6,488 bases of DNA from an uncultured Actinomycetes bacterium. GTDB lineage: Bacteria > Actinomycetota > Actinomycetes > Nanopelagicales > Nanopelagicaceae. Position numbers and translations under genes: made by a program. Positions within the stretch are counted from its first letter, which is position 1. Each line of letters opens with the position of its first letter. The stretch covers positions 1-6,488 of the forward strand of contig CAIZHC010000264.1 in the NCBI GenBank assembly GCA_903932705.1, given 5' to 3'. Below are positions 1-5,864 of the stretch, piece by piece. The notes under the pieces were generated by a model, which saw only the letters and a list, made by a program, of their open reading frames with translations, made no database searches and was not told where the DNA came from.

Positions 1-26
1 GAATCCACGCCTGCAACAAGGGTCAT
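1..26 (-). CDS. 5' end of a probable FGGY-family sugar kinase (xylulokinase-like), cut by left edge
   Basis: Reading leftward from the ATG at 26-24, the visible codons give MTLVAGVD followed by an incomplete codon that must be Ser (TCN). From memory, actinobacterial xylulokinases of the FGGY family begin with a very similar stretch (LVAGVDSSTQS), in which the Asp belongs to the ATP/substrate-binding start of the ASKHA fold; such enzymes phosphorylate D-xylulose or a related sugar. The start is supported by a TANNNT hexamer exactly six bases upstream, the spacing also seen before three other genes in this window. The gene is divergent from the phosphofructokinase gene. Only nine residues are visible, so the family call is tentative; another kinase or ASKHA protein with a similar N-terminus is possible. 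Confidence 0.45.
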
Positions 27-32
27 GGCGCA

Positions 33-38
33 AGGGTA
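33..38 (-). promoter_or_regulatory. Candidate -10 element for the leftward kinase gene
   Basis: On the minus strand the hexamer TACCCT is followed by six bases (TGCGCC) and then ATG. This matches the actinobacterial TANNNT -10 motif, with transcription predicted to start on the A of the start codon (leaderless mRNA). No convincing -35 box was found at 17-18 bases. No Shine-Dalgarno sequence precedes the ATG. Confidence 0.45.
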
Positions 39-63
39 GACTGCGACAGTCAGCGTTGACCAC

Positions 64-83
64 AGCGGGAGCCTTTTCCCGCT
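64..83. repeat. Perfect inverted repeat (hairpin or operator) in the divergent intergenic region
   Basis: AGCGGGA at 64-70 is exactly complementary to TCCCGCT at 77-83, and a G-U pair can extend the stem to 8 bp around a CCTT loop. It lies between the leftward kinase start (26) and the phosphofructokinase start (120). It could be a 5'-UTR hairpin of the phosphofructokinase mRNA, a palindromic regulator-binding site, or a weak terminator. The sequence after it is only modestly T-rich, and no rightward upstream gene is apparent that would need a terminator. Confidence 0.5.
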
Positions 84-108
84 CTATTCCAGTTTTCATC
101 CTTAGTAC

Positions 109-113
109 GGGAG
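109..113 (+). promoter_or_regulatory. Shine-Dalgarno site of the phosphofructokinase gene
   Basis: GGGAG lies six bases before the ATG at 120. It is the clearest ribosome binding site in the window and fixes this start codon. It also implies a leadered mRNA, unlike the neighbouring genes that appear leaderless. Confidence 0.7.
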
Positions 114-119
114 TTAGAG

Positions 120-1145
120 ATGCGTTTTGGTGTTCTTACAGGTGGCGGAGATTGCCCCGGCCTCAATGGAGTTATTCGCGCAGTAGTCCGCAAGGGCGTC
201 AAAGAGTACGGATACGACTTCGTCGGCTTCCGCGATGGTTGGAAGGGTCCTCTAGAAGGCCTCACCACCACCCTAGATCTCGCAACAACCCGTGGCATCT
301 TGCCTAAGGGCGGAACCATCCTCGGTTCATCACGCACCAACCCTTTCAAGATTGAGGGCGGCGTTGAGCGAATCCAGGAGAATCTCAACAAGCTCGGCAT
401 CGATGCGCTCATTGCAATCGGTGGCGAAGACACACTAGGTGTTGCAACAAAGCTTGATGCACTTGGCGTCAAGGTCATCGGTGTTCCAAAGACAATCGAT
501 AACGATCTCAACAACACCGACTACACATTTGGATTTGATACATCAGTAAATATCGCAGTTGAAGCGATTGATCGCCTCCACACCACTGCAGAGTCTCACC
601 ACCGCGCACTTGTTGTAGAAGTAATGGGTCGCCACGCTGGTTGGATTGCTTTGCATGCAGGTATTGCAGGCGGCGCCGCTGCCGTTTTGATTCCAGAAGT
701 TAAATTCTCAACTGAGAAGGTTGCTGCATGGGTTAACTCTCGCTTCGCAGATGGCTTCGCTCCAATCATTGTTGTTGCAGAAGGTGCAATTCCACAAGAT
801 GGAGATATGCAGGTTAAGGATCAGACCCTTGATGCCTTCGGCCACGTAAAGCTCTCTGGTATCGGCGATTGGTTGGCTCAAGAGATTGAGGCAAAGACCG
901 GTCACGAGACACGCACAGTAGTTCTAGGACATATCCAACGCGGTGGATCACCAACTGCATTCGACCGTGTTCTCTCAACTCGCTTTGGATTAGCAGCAAT
1001 CACCGCTGCGCACGAAGGTAACTGGGGAACAATGGCTGCGCTTCACGGCACCAGCATTGAGATGGTCCCACTCGCCTCTGCAACCGGTGAACTCAAGTTG
1101 GTAGATCCTTCACGTTACGCAGAATCCGAGGTCTTCTTCGGATAA
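120..1145 (+). CDS. pfkA: 6-phosphofructokinase, probably pyrophosphate-dependent type
   Basis: This 341-residue cytoplasmic enzyme phosphorylates fructose 6-phosphate to fructose 1,6-bisphosphate in glycolysis. Family motifs appear in order: GGGDCPGLN (8-16), IGGEDTLG (100-107), PKTIDND (123-129) with catalytic Asp127, the Arg162 region, MGRHAGW (169-175), AEG (220-222) and LGHIQRGGSP (269-278). Numbering coincides with E. coli PfkA through the active site. Residue 104 is Asp and 124 is Lys, where ATP-dependent E. coli PfkA has Gly at both. Asp104 plus Lys124 is the established signature of pyrophosphate-dependent PFKs such as the Amycolatopsis methanolica enzyme, which would make the step reversible. 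Length is typical of actinobacterial group III PFKs. The start is fixed by GGGAG. Thirteen of fifteen lysines use AAG, suggesting strong expression. The DAHP synthase gene follows 41 bases downstream. Family is certain; donor specificity is inferred. Confidence 0.96.
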   Translation: MRFGVLTGGGDCPGLNGVIRAVVRKGVKEYGYDFVGFRDGWKGPLEGLTTTLDLATTRGILPKGGTILGSSRTNPFKIEGGVERIQENLNKLGIDALIAIGGEDTLGVATKLDALGVKVIGVPKTIDNDLNNTDYTFGFDTSVNIAVEAIDRLHTTAESHHRALVVEVMGRHAGWIALHAGIAGGAAAVLIPEVKFSTEKVAAWVNSRFADGFAPIIVVAEGAIPQDGDMQVKDQTLDAFGHVKLSGIGDWLAQEIEAKTGHETRTVVLGHIQRGGSPTAFDRVLSTRFGLAAITAAHEGNWGTMAALHGTSIEMVPLASATGELKLVDPSRYAESEVFFG

Positions 1146-1174
1146 TTAGTCGTCACCAAGACCTCTAACCTCCT

Positions 1175-1180
1175 TAGGCT
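1175..1180 (+). promoter_or_regulatory. Candidate -10 element for leaderless DAHP synthase mRNA
   Basis: TAGGCT ends six bases before the ATG at 1187, matching TANNNT with transcription starting at the start codon. The 41-base gap holds no GGAGG-like sequence, so Shine-Dalgarno initiation is unlikely. No good -35 box is visible. The same hexamer with the same spacing precedes the DNase IV gene on the other strand. Confidence 0.5.
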
Positions 1181-1186
1181 CCTCTC

Positions 1187-2530
1187 ATGACTAACCTCGA
1201 TAGCTTATTTACGCCTGGACTCATTGCGGCGCAACAACCGCAATGGCCAGGTGGCCCAGATGGCGAACCCGTCGCTAAGGCAGTTGCTGAACTTAAGAAG
1301 TTGCCCCCACTCGTCTTTGCTGGAGAGTGCGACAACCTCAAAGCAAAGGTCGCTGAAGCACAAGCCGGTCGCGCATTTTGGCTACAAGGCGGAGATTGCG
1401 CCGAGACTTTTGCATCAGCTACCGCGGATTCAATTCGCAATCGCATTAAGACAATTTTGCAGATGGCAGCTGTTTTGCAATACGCCTCTTCGCTTCCCGT
1501 TATCAAGGTTGGTCGCATGGCTGGGCAGTTCGCTAAGCCACGCAGTAATGACACAGAAACTCGCGGAGATGTGACACTTCCTGCTTACCGCGGAGATGCT
1601 GTTAACGATATCGAATTCACTCCAGAGTCGCGTCAGCCAAATCCTCAACGTTTGGTGCAGGTCTACAACACCTCATCTGCAACACTGAATCTGGTTCGCG
1701 CCTTCACGCAAGGCGGATTCGCAGATCTTCGACAGGTGCATGAATGGAATAAGGGCTTTGCCAATGATCCCCGCTTTGGACAGCGCTATGAGCAGATGGC
1801 AAATGAAATTGGTCGCGCCCTTAACTTCATGACATCAGCTGGAGTAGATCCAGAGAGTTTCAAGAAGGTTGATTTTTACTCAAGCCACGAAGCGCTGATT
1901 CTCGAGTATGAGAAGGCACTCACTCGCATCGATTCTCGCACTGGAAATGCTTACGATGTATCAGGTCACTTCGTGTGGGTAGGGGAGCGCACCCGCCAAC
2001 TCGATGGTGCTCATCTAGATTTCGCTGCGAAGATTCATAACCCAATCGGAATTAAGCTCGGACCAAAGTCAACGCCTGAAGATGCGCTAACAATGATCAA
2101 GATCTTGAATCCAGATAATGAACCCGGCCGCCTTACATTCATCACACGTATGGGTGCAGGTTTAGTTCGTGAGAAGTTGCCAGCCCTCGTTAAGGCTGTA
2201 ACAGATTCTGGCGCACACGTTCTTTGGGTCTGCGATCCTATGCATGGAAACACATATGAAGCGCCAAGCGGTTACAAGACCCGTCGCTTCGATGATGTTC
2301 TAGATGAGGTTCGTGGTTTCTTTGAAGTTCACAAGGCTCTTGGAACTCACCCCGGTGGTATTCACATCGAACTCACTGGCGATGATGTGACCGAGTGCGT
2401 TGGTGGAGGAGAGCAGATTTCAGAAGCAGATCTTGCAAACCGCTACGAGACCGCCTGCGATCCGCGCCTGAACCACACCCAGTCATTGGAATTAGCCTTC
2501 CTTGTCGCAGAGATGTTGCGCGACCGCTAA
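1187..2530 (+). CDS. aroG: Class II 3-deoxy-7-phosphoheptulonate (DAHP) synthase
   Basis: This 447-residue enzyme condenses phosphoenolpyruvate with erythrose 4-phosphate to make DAHP, the committed step of the shikimate pathway to Phe, Tyr and Trp. It is the plant-like class II type used by Actinobacteria (Mycobacterium tuberculosis AroG, about 462 residues). Landmarks are the N-terminal AAQQPQWP segment (14-21), LQGGDCAETF (66-75), KVGRMAGQFAKPRS (107-120), GERTRQLDGAH (266-276), DPMHGNT (350-356), GIHIELTGDDVTEC (391-404) and CDPRLN (424-429). The metal ligands Cys71, His353, Glu395 and Asp425 all lie exactly 16 residues before their M. tuberculosis counterparts (87, 369, 411, 441), so the catalytic core is intact. 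The N-terminal region, which carries regulatory contacts in the M. tuberculosis enzyme, is only slightly shorter. The start is chosen from the leaderless promoter spacing and from alignment of the N-terminus. Confidence 0.97.
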   Translation: MTNLDSLFTPGLIAAQQPQWPGGPDGEPVAKAVAELKKLPPLVFAGECDNLKAKVAEAQAGRAFWLQGGDCAETFASATADSIRNRIKTILQMAAVLQYASSLPVIKVGRMAGQFAKPRSNDTETRGDVTLPAYRGDAVNDIEFTPESRQPNPQRLVQVYNTSSATLNLVRAFTQGGFADLRQVHEWNKGFANDPRFGQRYEQMANEIGRALNFMTSAGVDPESFKKVDFYSSHEALILEYEKALTRIDSRTGNAYDVSGHFVWVGERTRQLDGAHLDFAAKIHNPIGIKLGPKSTPEDALTMIKILNPDNEPGRLTFITRMGAGLVREKLPALVKAVTDSGAHVLWVCDPMHGNTYEAPSGYKTRRFDDVLDEVRGFFEVHKALGTHPGGIHIELTGDDVTECVGGGEQISEADLANRYETACDPRLNHTQSLELAFLVAEMLRDR

Positions 2531-2563
2531 ATAAGGGGTCTGTTCAATCACCGCTTTGTGAAA

Positions 2564-2569
2564 TACGAT
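2564..2569 (+). promoter_or_regulatory. Candidate -10 element for the alkyltransferase gene
   Basis: TACGAT is followed by six bases and then ATG at 2576, the same geometry as the other leaderless candidates here. A weak -35-like TGTTCA sits 17 bases upstream (2541-2546). If correct, translation begins at 2576, because the upstream in-frame GTG at 2558 would lie outside the transcript. Confidence 0.4.
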
Positions 2570-2575
2570 TCGCAA

Positions 2576-3070
2576 ATGCTCCTAACTGCCAGCCAAAAGA
2601 CCCCGGTCGGCACACTTCAACTGATTGCAAATGAACATGTTTTGCTTGCCGCCGGTTTTGGCCCATTGCGTGAACTCAGTGCGCGCCTAGATAAATCCGA
2701 CTACGACTTGGGTTTCAAGAGCGTCAAAGAGATTCCAATTATCAGCGATCTCATCAAGGATTACTTCGATGGCGACTTCTCAGCGCTTAACGGAATTAAG
2801 GTGCGTCAGCCTGGTCCTGAGTTTTCTCAAGCGGTGTGGAAGGCGATGCGCAAGATTCCAGCAGGCAAGACTATGAGTTATGCGGAATTAGCTGACCGCG
2901 CTGGTTCACCCGCTGCAGTTCGAGCTGCAGGAAGTGCATGTGCCCGTAACTTAATCGCACCAATCATTCCCTGCCATCGCGTCGTAAAGACGGGTGGCGA
3001 GCTTGGTAATTACGCTTATGGACTCCACTTTAAAGAGGAGTTACTACGATTTGAAGGCGCGCTGCACTAA
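2576..3070 (+). CDS. ogt: Methylated-DNA--[protein]-cysteine S-methyltransferase (O6-alkylguanine-DNA alkyltransferase)
   Basis: This suicide DNA-repair protein moves the alkyl group from O6-alkylguanine to its own cysteine. Counting from the upstream GTG, the active-site motif PCHRV has Cys139. Key residues keep human MGMT spacing: Tyr108 (human Tyr114), arginine finger Arg122 (Arg128), Asn131 (Asn137), Cys139 (Cys145), GNY at 150-152 (156-158) and Glu166 (Glu172). Residue 154 is Tyr where human MGMT has Gly160. Residues 1 to about 85 form the variable N-terminal domain. ATG 2576 (164 residues) is preferred over GTG 2558 (170 residues): neither has a Shine-Dalgarno sequence, but a TANNNT hexamer is correctly placed for a leaderless message from the ATG. 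No Ada-type regulatory domain is present, so it is an Ogt-type stand-alone enzyme. Its 3' end overlaps the convergent threonine aldolase gene by 27 bases. Confidence 0.94.
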   Translation: MLLTASQKTPVGTLQLIANEHVLLAAGFGPLRELSARLDKSDYDLGFKSVKEIPIISDLIKDYFDGDFSALNGIKVRQPGPEFSQAVWKAMRKIPAGKTMSYAELADRAGSPAAVRAAGSACARNLIAPIIPCHRVVKTGGELGNYAYGLHFKEELLRFEGALH

Positions 3071-4087
3071 CTCAGGTAGCACGGAATTAACTTTGGCAAT
3101 CTCATCCATCGAAACATCGAGATGAGTAACTAGGCGCAATATTGTTGGTCCAACCGTGCTCGCCAAAATTCCTGCAGACTTCAGAGTTACACTTATATCG
3201 CTTGCAGAGATATGAGAGCCAGTTAAATCAAGAATAACGATATTGGTGTCGACCTCGTCGGGATTAACCACATGTGGAGCAACTACATGAACCGCACGAG
3301 CCAACGACTTAGCGTTCTCATGGTCATTTGATAACCGCTCGATATTGTGGGTGAGAGCGAAATCTGCTGCAGCTGCCAACATTCCAATTTGTCGCATTCC
3401 AGCGCCATACCGCTTACGCCAAATGCGTGCGCTAGCAATTCGCTCTTTATTGGAGAGCATCATGGAGCCGACTGGAGCACCAAGTCCCTTTGAGAAGCAA
3501 ACAGAGACAGTGTCGAAATGCTTTCCATATTCGAGGAACGAGACCCCTGAAGCAACGTGAGCATTCCAAATGCGCGCGCCATCAAGGTGCATCGTCAAAC
3601 CAAGTTTCAATGATTCCGTGCGAAGTGTGCGGATCTCATCGATTGACTGCACCGTTCCGCCGCCGAAGTTGTGAGTGTTTTCTACCGCAATTGCCGTGGT
3701 TGAAACTTGATACGGACCTGAATCCGGGCGCGCAATGTGGAGTGGATCGGATGCACGCAGCGCGCCACGAGGTGACTCCCAGGTACGCGTTGTGATTCCA
3801 CTAAATGCAGCCCCTGCGCCAAGTTCAGCGCGAACAATATGAGAGAAAGTTTCAGTAATGAGTTCTTCGCCAGGTTTTACTAATTGGCGGATCGCTAATT
3901 GGTTTGCGAGTGAACCTGTTGGTGTAAATAATCCGCCCTCAAATCCAAAGAGGGCAGCGACGCGCTCCTCTAAAGCATTTGCACTCGGATCATCACCGTA
4001 AACATCGTCTCCTACCGGAGCGGCAAGCATGGCCTCTCGCATCGCTTGAGACGGCTTAGTTACGGTATCGGAGCGCAGATCAATCAT
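3044..4087 (-). CDS. ltaE: Low-specificity L-threonine aldolase (PLP-dependent)
   Basis: This 347-residue cytoplasmic enzyme cleaves L-threonine or L-allo-threonine to glycine and acetaldehyde, using pyridoxal phosphate. It starts with the family hallmark MIDLRSDTVTKPS, which fixes the start. Visible landmarks are VGDDVYGDDPS (25-35), TGSLANQLA (57-65), His83 that stacks on PLP in E. coli LtaE, ENTHNFGGG (136-144), HLDGAR (167-172) with the PLP-contacting Asp169 and Arg172, FSKGLGAPVGS (198-208) with Schiff-base Lys200, and a C-terminal LRLVTH (317-322) with the likely carboxylate-binding Arg318. Length matches the family. The ATG overlaps the transporter stop by 4 bases (ATGA), implying translational coupling; a weak GAGAAG lies 8 bases upstream. 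The stop TAG is followed in frame by TAA, both inside the opposing alkyltransferase gene. Confidence 0.96.
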   Translation of the reverse strand: MIDLRSDTVTKPSQAMREAMLAAPVGDDVYGDDPSANALEERVAALFGFEGGLFTPTGSLANQLAIRQLVKPGEELITETFSHIVRAELGAGAAFSGITTRTWESPRGALRASDPLHIARPDSGPYQVSTTAIAVENTHNFGGGTVQSIDEIRTLRTESLKLGLTMHLDGARIWNAHVASGVSFLEYGKHFDTVSVCFSKGLGAPVGSMMLSNKERIASARIWRKRYGAGMRQIGMLAAAADFALTHNIERLSNDHENAKSLARAVHVVAPHVVNPDEVDTNIVILDLTGSHISASDISVTLKSAGILASTVGPTILRLVTHLDVSMDEIAKVNSVLPELVQRAFKS

Positions 4088-4983
4088 GGGGCAATCTTCT
4101 CATGTTCATCGACTGGTGCACTCGGAGTTGTATCGTCAAAGAGAATTACAAGATAGAGACCGGCCATCATGCATAGTCCGCCAATACCAATGCGCCAGGT
4201 CAATTTTTCATGAACGAGGGCGATCCCAAAGATTGCAGCGAAGATGTACTCCATAGTGAGAACAATTCCAACGCTAGTAGCCGCCATAAATGATTGCGCC
4301 CAGGTCTGGATAATGAAGGCAAAAGCGCTGGCAAAGAGCGCGGAGTAAATAACTACCGCCCAAACACCTTGATCGTGAGGGGCATGAAACCCTCCCTTGA
4401 AGGATGCGCAGAGTGCGAGGAGACCGACGGTAGCCATCTGAATCATTGTGAGGGCATATGAATCTCGATCAGGACTCCATCGACTCAACCCAATAATGTG
4501 CAGAGCGAAGAAGAGGGCGCCGATGAGAACGAGCAATTCACCATGACCAATAGCCAGACCATGGAAGGAGAGAATCGCCATCCCTATCGTTGCTAGAGCT
4601 ACTGCGCCCCATTGAATCCGCGAAATGTGGTGTCTGAAAAATATGGCCCCGATGAGCGGGACAAAGACTGCGTAGAGGCCAGTGATGAATCCTGTTTTCG
4701 CGACAGTGGTTTGGGTAAGCCCAAAAGTTTGAAAGATGTAGCCCGCGCCAAGCAAGAGTCCTGCAAAGACCCCGCGGAGCAAAAAATTTCCATTGATGTG
4801 GCGAAAGGCTTGAGGGCGCAAAATCGCCATCAAGAGCGCGGCAACGATAAAGCGCCATGCGAGAAAAGAGTTAACGTCAATGCGATCGAGGGAATCCTTC
4901 ATGATCGCGAAGGTGCTACCCCAGACCAGTGCTACAAAAAGCAGCAGGAGAGTTGGGATTGATTTATGTTCTTTTAAACTCAC
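4084..4983 (-). CDS. EamA-family (drug/metabolite transporter superfamily) membrane protein
   Basis: This 299-residue polytopic membrane protein has two EamA repeats (about 12-139 and 149-281). About ten hydrophobic segments can be picked out, near 9-29, 36-56, 68-88, 96-116, 124-141, 148-166, 177-195, 206-226, 234-256 and 263-282. Family signs include LVWGSTFAIMK near the N-terminus, FLAWRFIVAALLM, TGFITGLYAVFVPLIGA at the end of repeat one, and ATSVGIVLTMEYIFAAIFG followed by HEKLTW in repeat two. The C-terminus is a short charged cytosolic tail. EamA proteins are often exporters of amino acids or other metabolites; the substrate cannot be read from sequence. The GTG start overlaps the DNase IV stop (GTGA) and the stop overlaps the threonine aldolase start (ATGA). 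That placement makes an amino-acid substrate an attractive but unproven idea. Confidence 0.92.
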   Translation of the reverse strand: MSLKEHKSIPTLLLLFVALVWGSTFAIMKDSLDRIDVNSFLAWRFIVAALLMAILRPQAFRHINGNFLLRGVFAGLLLGAGYIFQTFGLTQTTVAKTGFITGLYAVFVPLIGAIFFRHHISRIQWGAVALATIGMAILSFHGLAIGHGELLVLIGALFFALHIIGLSRWSPDRDSYALTMIQMATVGLLALCASFKGGFHAPHDQGVWAVVIYSALFASAFAFIIQTWAQSFMAATSVGIVLTMEYIFAAIFGIALVHEKLTWRIGIGGLCMMAGLYLVILFDDTTPSAPVDEHEKIAP

Positions 4984-5852
4984 TTACGCTTTGCCCGCAT
5001 CTTTTTGAGCAGAGCGATCTCTGCTCCATGCTCAGGCTCTTGTCCTGGAGTTTCAAGGATGAGTGGTGCGCTTTGAACTGCTGGGTGATTGATCAGCTCT
5101 TGGAAAGCGTTGAGGCCAATCTCTCCATCGCCTAAGTTCTGGTGGCGATCTTTTAACGCTCCGCACACGTCCATAGAGTCGTTGGTGTGAATCAATTTAA
5201 TTCTCTCGATTCCAACCAGAGAAACCAAGAGATCAAGAGTCTCTGTCATTCCACCCTTTTTAGCAATGTCGTGTCCTGCGGCAAAGACGTGGCAGGTGTC
5301 GAGACAGACTCCAACTTTTGGATGCCACTCCAGAGCTTCGAAGTACATCAAGAGGTCATCTAGCTTCTTAACAAGTGATTGACCTTGGCCAGCTGTTGGT
5401 TCCAGAAGCAACCAAGGATCCTCATCCTTTAACTTTTTAAGAACAGGCATCATGCCCTTCTTAATCTGCTTCCATGCTGTTGGTACATGAGCAACATCTA
5501 CTGCTGAACCGGTGTGAATAACAGTTCCAAGAGCGCCTATCTCTTTGGCTCGCTTGAGTGAGTATGCGGTGGAGGCAACGGAATTCTCATACGTGGCAAC
5601 GGTCGGTGAGCCAAGGTTGATGAGGAACGGGGCATGCACGTAGGTGTGAATATCAAGTTCGCCAGCGCGATCGCGAAATGCAGTATCTGCGGCGAGGTTC
5701 GCTTCGGGCATCGCCCACCCGCGAGGATTTGATGCAAAGACTTGGATCGCTTCAGCCTCAGTGGTGAGCGCGTATTCAATGGAACGCTTAGCCATGCCTC
5801 CAGATGTAGGAGTATGCGCGCCAATGCGAGGGAGGTTTGCTTGAAGACTCAT
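4980..5852 (-). CDS. nfo: Deoxyribonuclease IV (endonuclease IV, AP endonuclease)
   Basis: This 290-residue zinc enzyme nicks DNA 5' to abasic sites in base excision repair. It is a TIM-barrel of the AP endonuclease 2 family. All nine ligands of the E. coli three-metal site can be placed: His73 (YVHAPF), His113 (VIHTGS), Glu151 (LLLEPTAGQG), Asp185 and His188 (CLDTCH), His222 (IHTND), Asp235 and His237 (KDRHQNLGDGEIG), and Glu267 (LILETPG). Offsets from E. coli are a steady +4 to +6, so the enzyme should be active. Length is usual for the family. The ATG has no Shine-Dalgarno sequence but has TAGGCT six bases upstream, suggesting a leaderless transcript from its own promoter. It begins 9 bases after the PASTA-protein stop and overlaps the transporter gene by 4 bases. 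Confidence 0.97.
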   Translation of the reverse strand: MSLQANLPRIGAHTPTSGGMAKRSIEYALTTEAEAIQVFASNPRGWAMPEANLAADTAFRDRAGELDIHTYVHAPFLINLGSPTVATYENSVASTAYSLKRAKEIGALGTVIHTGSAVDVAHVPTAWKQIKKGMMPVLKKLKDEDPWLLLEPTAGQGQSLVKKLDDLLMYFEALEWHPKVGVCLDTCHVFAAGHDIAKKGGMTETLDLLVSLVGIERIKLIHTNDSMDVCGALKDRHQNLGDGEIGLNAFQELINHPAVQSAPLILETPGQEPEHGAEIALLKKMRAKRK

Positions 5853-5858
5853 AGAGCG

Positions 5859-5864
5859 AGCCTA
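5859..5864 (-). promoter_or_regulatory. Candidate -10 element for nfo, overlapping the upstream gene's stop codon
   Basis: On the minus strand TAGGCT is followed by six bases (CGCTCT) and then the nfo ATG. The first three bases, TAG, are also the stop codon of the PASTA-domain gene. The hexamer is identical to that before the DAHP synthase gene. No clear -35 box is visible in the PASTA coding sequence upstream. Confidence 0.5.

Noticed and set aside
1..59. Rightward gene tail ending at TAG 37-39 or TGA 57-59
   Set aside because: Neither short frame resembles a known C-terminus, and the minus strand gives a recognisable kinase N-terminus with a matching promoter.
64..83. Inverted repeat as a rho-independent terminator
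   Set aside because: No rightward gene appears to end before it and the following bases lack a solid T-tract, so an operator or leader hairpin is preferred.
56..307. 83-codon plus-strand frame overlapping the pfkA start
   Set aside because: It is a frame-shifted shadow of pfkA, rich in Arg and Trp, with no ribosome binding site.
50..517. 155-codon open frame on the minus strand opposite the start of pfkA
   Set aside because: It lies antisense to an unmistakable PFK, has low-complexity Ser/Pro/Arg-rich composition and matches no family I recognise.
2558..2560. In-frame GTG as the start of the alkyltransferase
   Set aside because: It has no Shine-Dalgarno sequence and no TANNNT at leaderless spacing, whereas ATG 2576 has the latter. 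It remains a possible alternative.
2912..2930. CTGCAG repeated around a 6-base loop, resembling a terminator stem for ltaE or ogt
   Set aside because: It encodes the conserved alkyltransferase segment containing the arginine finger, has no T-tract on either strand, and is well inside the gene.
3490..3795. 101-codon plus-strand frame opposite ltaE
   Set aside because: It is antisense to conserved aldolase motifs and has no recognisable domain or start signal.
4612..4962. 116-codon plus-strand frame opposite the EamA transporter
   Set aside because: It is antisense to a conserved membrane protein; its charged composition is what the complement of hydrophobic codons gives.
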